Below the pieces are notes generated by a model. It was given only the letters and a program-made list of their open reading frames with translations, had not been told where the DNA came from and did no database searches. The translations under genes and the position numbers were made by a program. From contig NZ_SJJR01000007.1 in assembly GCF_004331455.1 (NCBI RefSeq), forward strand, positions 1 to 64,000: a stretch of 64,000 nucleotides of DNA, written 5' to 3'. Position 1 is the first letter of the stretch. Each line of letters begins with the position of its first letter. Shown here in pieces: positions 61,850 to 64,000 of the stretch. This DNA is from Micromonospora zingiberis (GTDB lineage Bacteria > Actinomycetota > Actinomycetes > Mycobacteriales > Micromonosporaceae).

Positions 61850-64000
61850 TCAGCAGGTGGGCAGAACGTTGATGTTGTCGCCGCCCTCCAGGTTCAACCA
61901 GGCCCACGGGATGTAGTTGCGCCCGCTGTACTCGACCCGCACCCACCAGGTGCTCTTCTTGTGGTCGTTGTAGACGAAGGCGTACACCTCCTCGCCGCGG
62001 ATCTTGCACAGCGCGGTCAACCGGGTGCCCGGCCTGGCCCAGCCGACCTGCCGGTCGTTGTCCTGCCGAGGCACCGAGAAGATCTCGTTGCCGTTACGGC
62101 CGTCGACATCCCGGTCGCAGTAGGTGCGCTGGTCCGGGTCGCTGCCGTTGACGCAGGTGGCGACGCCGATCAGGGCGTCGGTCGCCTGCGCCCGCGTCGC
62201 CGTACCCGAACCGGCGGCGTTGGACGCCGTCACCGTGAACGTGTAACCGGTGCCCGGCGTCAACCCATTCATCGTGATGCGCGAACACGGACCGCTCGTG
62301 GCCGGCTGACCCGACCGGGTCAACGTGCACGTCGCCTGCCCACCACCGGCGTCCACGGTGAACACCACCGTCGCGGACGTCGCGGTCGCCGACGACCCGG
62401 TCACCGTCACCCGAGGCGCCGCCACCGTACGCGCCGTCGTCGTCGCCTCCGGACCCTCACCGGCCTCGTTGACCGCCCGGACCCGCACCGTCACGTTCTG
62501 CCCGTCACCCAGACCACCCACCGTCGTCCGGGTGTCGGTGACCTCGCTGCTCTTGCCCGCGACATCCACCACGTACCCGGAAACCGGCCGGCCGTTGGCC
62601 TGCGCCGGCGCCCACTGCACCGACACCGTCCCCGGCTGATCGGCCACCGTACTCGCCCGCAACTCCACCGGCTCACCCGGCACCGTGAACGGCACCACCG
62701 TGTCGCTGACCGGAGACGCCTCCGACGCCGCACCCTTGTCGTTGACCGCCACCACCGTGAACGCGTACTGCGTGCCGTACTCCAACTCACCGGCGGCGAT
62801 CACCAGCTCGGTGCCCTCCGACTCACCGGCCGGGGCGTTCGTCCCCGCCGAGGTGGCCGTCACCGCGTACCGGGCGATCGTGTTGCCCTGCCCATTCGCC
62901 TCCGGCCAGCTCACCACCACCGTGCCGTCCGGCCGGGCCTGCGCGGAGACGCTGGTCGGCGCGTCCGGCACCTCCGCCGTCGGGGTCACCGGATTGCTCC
63001 TGCGGGACGGACCCGCCCCCTTGGCGTTCACCGCGTGCACCGAGAACGTGTACGTCTCCCCGTTGGTCAGCTCCTTGACCTCCACCGACCGCTGGTTCGC
63101 ACCCACCTCCAGGCGCTGCCCGGCACCCTCCACCACATACCGCATGATCTCCGCGCCGTTGGCCGCCGCCGGCCGCCAACTCACCCGCGCCTGCGCGTCA
63201 CCAGCCGCCGCGGTCACGCTGCGCGGCGCACCCGGCTTGTTCACCTGCGGCTTCTTCGGCGGCGGAGGCGGCGGCGGAGGCTCCACCGGCGGGTCACCGC
63301 CGAGCACGTCGTTGGCGTACTTGTCGACCTCCCGCACCTCGTGCCGGTCGTTGACCACCCGGGCGGTCGCCGCGTCCGGCGCGTTGATGAACAGGTGGTT
63401 CTCCCGTACCTCCAGCTCCAACGGCCCGCCCCAGCGGCCCCGGATGGTCTCCACCAGCTGGCCCGCCGCGTCGAACGCGTACACCACGCCCGCCGCGTCA
63501 TCGGCACAGTAGAAACGACCCGCCCACGCCACCGCGGCACCCAGCCGGTCACCCTCACCCGGCACCGTGAACGACCGCACCTCGCCACCGTCGGTGATCG
63601 CGTGCACCTGCCGCTGCCCGGCCACCGTCACCGGCACCACCGGCCCGCTGGTGCGTACCGGCAACATGCCCGGCCCGGTCAACTGCTCACCCAACCCCGT
63701 ACGCCGCGTCGTGCCCCGCACCACCGTCACCAGCGTCCCCGCCGTGCGGTCCAGCACCGCCACCCCGTCGTCCAGCGTGGAAACCACCAACTCGTGGCTC
63801 GGCTCGGCCACGTCATGGGTCTCCACCTGCCTCGGAGCCACCGCCGCACCCGCAGCCGGCGACGACGGCAACTCGGCCGCGGTGATCGCCGACACCGTGC
63901 CCTCGGCCGGCACCGCGATCCACAGCCGACCCTGGCCGTCGAACGTGCCACCGGTGATCCCCGGCGGGTACCGCACCGGTTCACCCACCGGCGCCAACGA
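61850..64000 (-). CDS. Fibronectin-III/beta-propeller protein, partial
   Basis: At least 717 codons; the frame is open at the right window edge, so the N-terminus is missing. The visible part begins with NHL-like strands (GGTFDGQGRLWIAVPAEGTV and AFDAAGQLVETIRG) of a beta-propeller. Four FN3 domains follow: PGAPRSVTAAAGD, PDAPTSVSAQARP, PGEPVELRASTV and RVTVTGSSATA, each ending in a YTFxVxAxNxxG-type strand. The C-terminal ~110 residues contain Cys and end DNINVLPTC, resembling an SH3-like cap. A PPPPPPP linker joins the propeller and FN3 part. Likely cell-surface; first gene of the MoxR cluster. Confidence 0.88.
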   Translation of the reverse strand, partial: SLAPVGEPVRYPPGITGGTFDGQGRLWIAVPAEGTVSAITAAELPSSPAAGAAVAPRQVETHDVAEPSHELVVSTLDDGVAVLDRTAGTLVTVVRGTTRRTGLGEQLTGPGMLPVRTSGPVVPVTVAGQRQVHAITDGGEVRSFTVPGEGDRLGAAVAWAGRFYCADDAAGVVYAFDAAGQLVETIRGRWGGPLELEVRENHLFINAPDAATARVVNDRHEVREVDKYANDVLGGDPPVEPPPPPPPPKKPQVNKPGAPRSVTAAAGDAQARVSWRPAAANGAEIMRYVVEGAGQRLEVGANQRSVEVKELTNGETYTFSVHAVNAKGAGPSRRSNPVTPTAEVPDAPTSVSAQARPDGTVVVSWPEANGQGNTIARYAVTATSAGTNAPAGESEGTELVIAAGELEYGTQYAFTVVAVNDKGAASEASPVSDTVVPFTVPGEPVELRASTVADQPGTVSVQWAPAQANGRPVSGYVVDVAGKSSEVTDTRTTVGGLGDGQNVTVRVRAVNEAGEGPEATTTARTVAAPRVTVTGSSATATSATVVFTVDAGGGQATCTLTRSGQPATSGPCSRITMNGLTPGTGYTFTVTASNAAGSGTATRAQATDALIGVATCVNGSDPDQRTYCDRDVDGRNGNEIFSVPRQDNDRQVGWARPGTRLTALCKIRGEEVYAFVYNDHKKSTWWVRVEYSGRNYIPWAWLNLEGGDNINVLPTC

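Noticed and set aside
63990..63997. A start codon for the FN3 protein at the right edge
   Set aside because: The codon at 63997 is a TTG in a frame that continues to the window edge; the protein lacks a signal peptide there, so the gene must continue beyond 64000.

Overview
The window is about 72-75% GC by eye, with GTG/TTG starts, many apparently leaderless genes, and actinobacterial families throughout: conservon-type kinase plus roadblock protein, XRE/DUF397 pair, DUF3152, DUF3159, DUF58/MoxR/transglutaminase cluster, LpqY-SugABC, and a mycothiol-type DsbA-fold protein. Secreted GH62, GH48 and GH1 enzymes, CebR-like operators and the intergenic element GGGCCCCCTGYTAAC point to a plant-polymer-degrading member of the Micromonosporaceae, most likely Micromonospora. 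That placement is inference from gene content; there is no rRNA or tRNA gene in the window.

Layout. 0-9.5 kb: tail of a GH62 arabinofuranosidase, a VOC protein, a GT4 glycosyltransferase, a secreted S15-like peptidase, and a divergent pair of alpha-glucan enzymes (debranching enzyme and a GH63-like glucosidase). 9.5-13.2 kb: single genes (TetR, GNAT, HAD hydrolase) separated by five unrelated tandem-repeat arrays, a G-quadruplex motif and long hairpins. 13.8-16.8 kb: isochorismatase-like, RusA-like, VOC and Rv2466c-like genes. 17.0-21.4 kb: an lpqY-sugABC trehalose-type importer operon. 21.5-23.5 kb: a three-gene operon of small unknown proteins facing an XRE/DUF397 pair. 24.2-26.9 kb: a drug-type ABC exporter with a MerR regulator and a MerR-type promoter. 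27-35 kb: metabolic and housekeeping singles (methyltransferase, LctP, AlkZ-like glycosylase, HAD, GNAT, WrbA) and a chimeric remnant that joins pieces of an ABC ATPase to a LuxR-type helix-turn-helix. 35.3-37.4 kb: a fused anthranilate synthase behind a Trp-codon leader peptide and hairpin (attenuator). 37.5-43.2 kb: an FGGY kinase, a conservon reduced to its first two genes, and an MFS exporter. 43.3-45.5 kb: a SigE-family sigma factor, its likely partner membrane protein, and a divergent DUF3152 lipoprotein with matching ECF-like promoters. 45.7-51.1 kb: divergent beta-glucosidase (GH1) and GH48 cellulase with three CebR-like boxes. 51.3-57.3 kb: DUF3159, PAP2, DinB/MPI-type, DUF1028, LtrA and LLM singles. 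57.4-64 kb: the MoxR/DUF58/transglutaminase operon behind a fibronectin-III protein that runs off the right edge.

How the genes work together. Cellulose is cut to cellobiose by the GH48 enzyme and to glucose by the GH1 enzyme, both apparently under CebR. Arabinose side chains are removed by GH62. Trehalose-type sugars enter through LpqY-SugABC, and storage alpha-glucan is remodelled by the GT4, debranching and GH63-like enzymes. No complete previously undescribed system can be proved from the sequence. The best leads are the small-protein operon opposite XRE/DUF397, the ABC-LuxR chimera, the tandem-repeat hotspot at 9.5-13.1 kb, and the two-gene conservon.
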